A DNA stretch of 7,225 nucleotides, taken from positions 1-7,225 of the forward strand of contig JAHHTE010000103.1 in the NCBI GenBank assembly GCA_020024815.1. Direction: 5' to 3'. Positions 6,121 to 7,225 of this stretch are shown here, one piece after another; positions within the stretch are counted from its first letter, which is position 1, and every line of letters starts with the position of its first letter. The notes beneath the pieces are model-generated. The model ran no database searches. It was not told the DNA's origin and worked only from the letters and a program-made list of their open reading frames with translations. Position numbers and translations under genes: made by a program. Source of the stretch: Mailhella sp. (GTDB lineage Bacteria; Desulfobacterota; Desulfovibrionia; Desulfovibrionales; Desulfovibrionaceae).

Positions 6121-6951
6121 ATGAGTATAACATTATACACAGCACCAAATTGTATTCGTTGTAAAATTGTAAAAGGCTTTTTAAATGAACGTAATATTCC
6201 TTATGATACTATTGATTTTAAAGCTCAATCAGAAGAATTTAATACTTTTTACAGAACAAATAGACCAAAAATTTATAGAAACCCAGAAGGTGTTGAATTT
6301 CCACTTTTTTATAATGGAGAAGTTATTCGTCAAGGAAGTGGGGAAGTTATAGCATATATGCTTTGTGGTGATGAACTTAAAAAAGCAGGAGCTGTAACCC
6401 GTAGTGATTTGTTACATGGTTGGATCTCTGGACTTTATCTTTCTTGTTGTCCAAAAGAACAAGAAGAGAATTTTCTTACATTAGTAAAGCAATTAGCAGC
6501 AGGTGGTCTAACTATTTGTATGCAAACAGATGGAAGAAATAGTGCTTTTCTTGAAAAAGTATTAGCATTAAATGTTGTTACAAAACTTCAACTTAATATT
6601 TTAGGTGATAATAAAGTTTATGAACAACTTTATGGTACAGGTATTGATAAAGAAGATTTAGCAAAAACTATCGAATTAGTAAAAGCTCATGCTGGTGGCG
6701 AAATTCGTTATTTAGCAAGTCCATTAGATATTGATGGAGCTAAAGCATGGCCAACTCGTGCAATGGCTCTTGAAGCTGGAAAAATGGTTTTTGATGCTTG
6801 CGGAGATCATCAACTTGCAATTTTTGTAGATAAAGTTACAGCAGAAATGCCTCAAGGTTTACAAGGTTTAAAACCTGTTGAAGATGCAATTATGCTTAAA
6901 TATCGTTCAGCTTTGCGTGAAAATCTTTTTAAAGCAGAAATTACTCAATAA
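6121..6951 (+). CDS. Glutaredoxin fused to a degenerate radical-SAM-activase-like domain
   Basis: A 276-residue cytoplasmic protein in two parts. Residues 1-82 are a glutaredoxin/thioredoxin fold: active site C11-I-R-C14 after a beta strand, cis-proline P61 in EFPLF, and a GSGEVIAYML helix (72-81). Residues about 96-240 resemble the middle and C-terminal strands of activase-type radical SAM enzymes (NrdG/PflA). LYLSCCP (105-111) sits where ISGGEP would be, TICMQTDGRN (131-140) where VKLDTNGSN would be, and LQLNILGDNKVYEQLYG (156-172) where the MDIKA..YEELTG region would be. No CX3CX2C iron-sulfur motif exists and GGEP is not preserved, so SAM radical chemistry is unlikely. Further cysteines are C82, C109, C110, C133 and C227. 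GGAG (6110-6113) lies seven bases before the ATG. As the last gene of the operon it could reduce or protect the sulfotransferase-like protein, or act as its accessory. The glutaredoxin half is secure. The origin of the C-terminal half is inference from pattern. Confidence 0.85.
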   Translation: MSITLYTAPNCIRCKIVKGFLNERNIPYDTIDFKAQSEEFNTFYRTNRPKIYRNPEGVEFPLFYNGEVIRQGSGEVIAYMLCGDELKKAGAVTRSDLLHGWISGLYLSCCPKEQEENFLTLVKQLAAGGLTICMQTDGRNSAFLEKVLALNVVTKLQLNILGDNKVYEQLYGTGIDKEDLAKTIELVKAHAGGEIRYLASPLDIDGAKAWPTRAMALEAGKMVFDACGDHQLAIFVDKVTAEMPQGLQGLKPVEDAIMLKYRSALRENLFKAEITQ

Positions 6952-6974
6952 ATAGGATAATTCCTATTCTCCTC

Positions 6975-7005
6975 AAAAAACTCCTCAAATTTTGAGGAGT
7001 TTTTT
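6975..7005 (+). terminator. Intrinsic terminator of the transporter-sulfotransferase-glutaredoxin operon
   Basis: AAAAAACTCCTCAAA (6975-6989) is perfectly complementary to 6991-7005. The core CTCCTCA/TGAGGAG stem is followed by a run of T. It starts 23 bp after the glutaredoxin stop codon. The A-run on the other side means it could work in both directions. Confidence 0.92.
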
Positions 7006-7025
7006 TATAATGTTATTTTTTTGTT

Positions 7026-7123
7026 GGGGGAAATGATTTCCCCCAAGCCCCCTCAATCAGGCAAATTTATTGAAACAAGTTTCAAGAAATTTGCCTATAT
7101 TAGGGCGTTAGTAAAACTTGTTT
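7026..7123. repeat. Dispersed repeat R2, copy B, with two hairpins
   Basis: The better-preserved copy of the element at 767-868. Its first hairpin is GGGGGAAATGATTTCCCCC, with nine-base arms around a single G. Its second is a 38-nt near-perfect palindrome at 7059-7096: every position pairs except one (7069/7086) and the central AA. It ends in TTAGGG..TTAGT like copy A. No open reading frame or T-tract belongs to it. It fits a small non-autonomous mobile or REP-like intergenic element. Target-site duplications were not visible. Confidence 0.72.
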
Positions 7124-7144
7124 CATTTTTATAATTTAGAAAAC

Positions 7145-7174
7145 AAAAACTCTTTTGCACGCAAAAGAGTTTTT
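7145..7174. terminator. Bidirectional intrinsic-terminator-like hairpin
   Basis: AAAAACTCTTTTGC (7145-7158) is the exact reverse complement of 7161-7174, giving a stem of 13 bp with a CACG loop, flanked by A5 and T5. On + it follows the stronger operon terminator by about 140 bp with no gene between, so it may mainly serve a minus-strand gene lying beyond the window, or act as a back-up. Confidence 0.7.
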
Positions 7175-7182
7175 GGATTAAA

Positions 7183-7225
7183 AAGTTTTGAAGGGAGAGT
7201 TTGAGAGGGGAACTTTTTCAAAAGT
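7183..7225. repeat. Dispersed repeat R1, copy 2 (cut by window end)
   Basis: This 43-bp stretch matches positions 1-43 in the same orientation with one mismatch (7192). The left arm of the hairpin is complete and the right arm is cut off by the window edge. With copy 1 it forms direct repeats 7182 bp apart that bracket all six genes. Confidence 0.75.

Noticed and set aside
1..7225. CRISPR array, tRNA or rRNA genes, transposase
   Set aside because: No regularly spaced short repeats, no recognisable structural RNA, and no transposase-like frame; the repeats seen are isolated intergenic hairpins.

Overview
The window is AT-rich (roughly one third G+C by eye) bacterial DNA carrying six intact genes and several dispersed, hairpin-forming non-coding repeats. 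The mix of an iron-type alcohol dehydrogenase, a non-exported arylsulfotransferase-like propeller, a glutaredoxin fused to a radical-SAM-like remnant, and G-rich/C-rich hairpin repeats suggests an anaerobe, possibly a low-G+C member of the Desulfovibrionaceae. That placement is from memory of similar proteins and repeats, and it is uncertain.

Layout. Positions 1-110 hold a repeat hairpin (R1) and a candidate promoter. A HAD-family phosphatase gene lies on + at 111-731. Positions 732-983 hold a second repeat (R2, copy A) and a terminator for the opposite strand. On the minus strand lie an iron-containing alcohol dehydrogenase (984-2174), with its own promoter, and a Crp/Fnr-type regulator (2395-3081). 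A 138-bp divergent intergenic region (3082-3219) carries two boxes of Crp/Fnr geometry, TGTNA-N6-TNACA. Rightward from it runs a tight operon: a DASS/SLC13-like membrane transporter (3220-4626), an arylsulfotransferase-like six-repeat beta-propeller (4652-6103) and a glutaredoxin-pseudo-radical-SAM fusion (6121-6951). The operon ends at a strong intrinsic terminator (6975-7005). R2 copy B, a second terminator and a window-truncated R1 copy follow.

How the genes may work together. The regulator and transporter operon are divergent and share a control region with two operator-like boxes, so the regulator probably controls the operon and perhaps itself. The transporter would import an anionic organic compound, possibly a sulfate ester or sulfonate. 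The propeller protein has no signal peptide, so it would act on that compound in the cytoplasm. The glutaredoxin fusion, 17 bp downstream, would be a thiol-redox partner or accessory. The alcohol dehydrogenase could oxidise an alcohol released by desulfation, or reduce an aldehyde, but its link to the operon is only by position.

The most unusual element is the last protein. Its N-terminal glutaredoxin domain (CIRC, cis-Pro) runs into what reads as the second half of an activase-type radical SAM barrel. The iron-sulfur motif is missing, and the GGEP-like loop appears replaced by a vicinal Cys-Cys-Pro. The family identifications rest on reading motifs; no database search was run.
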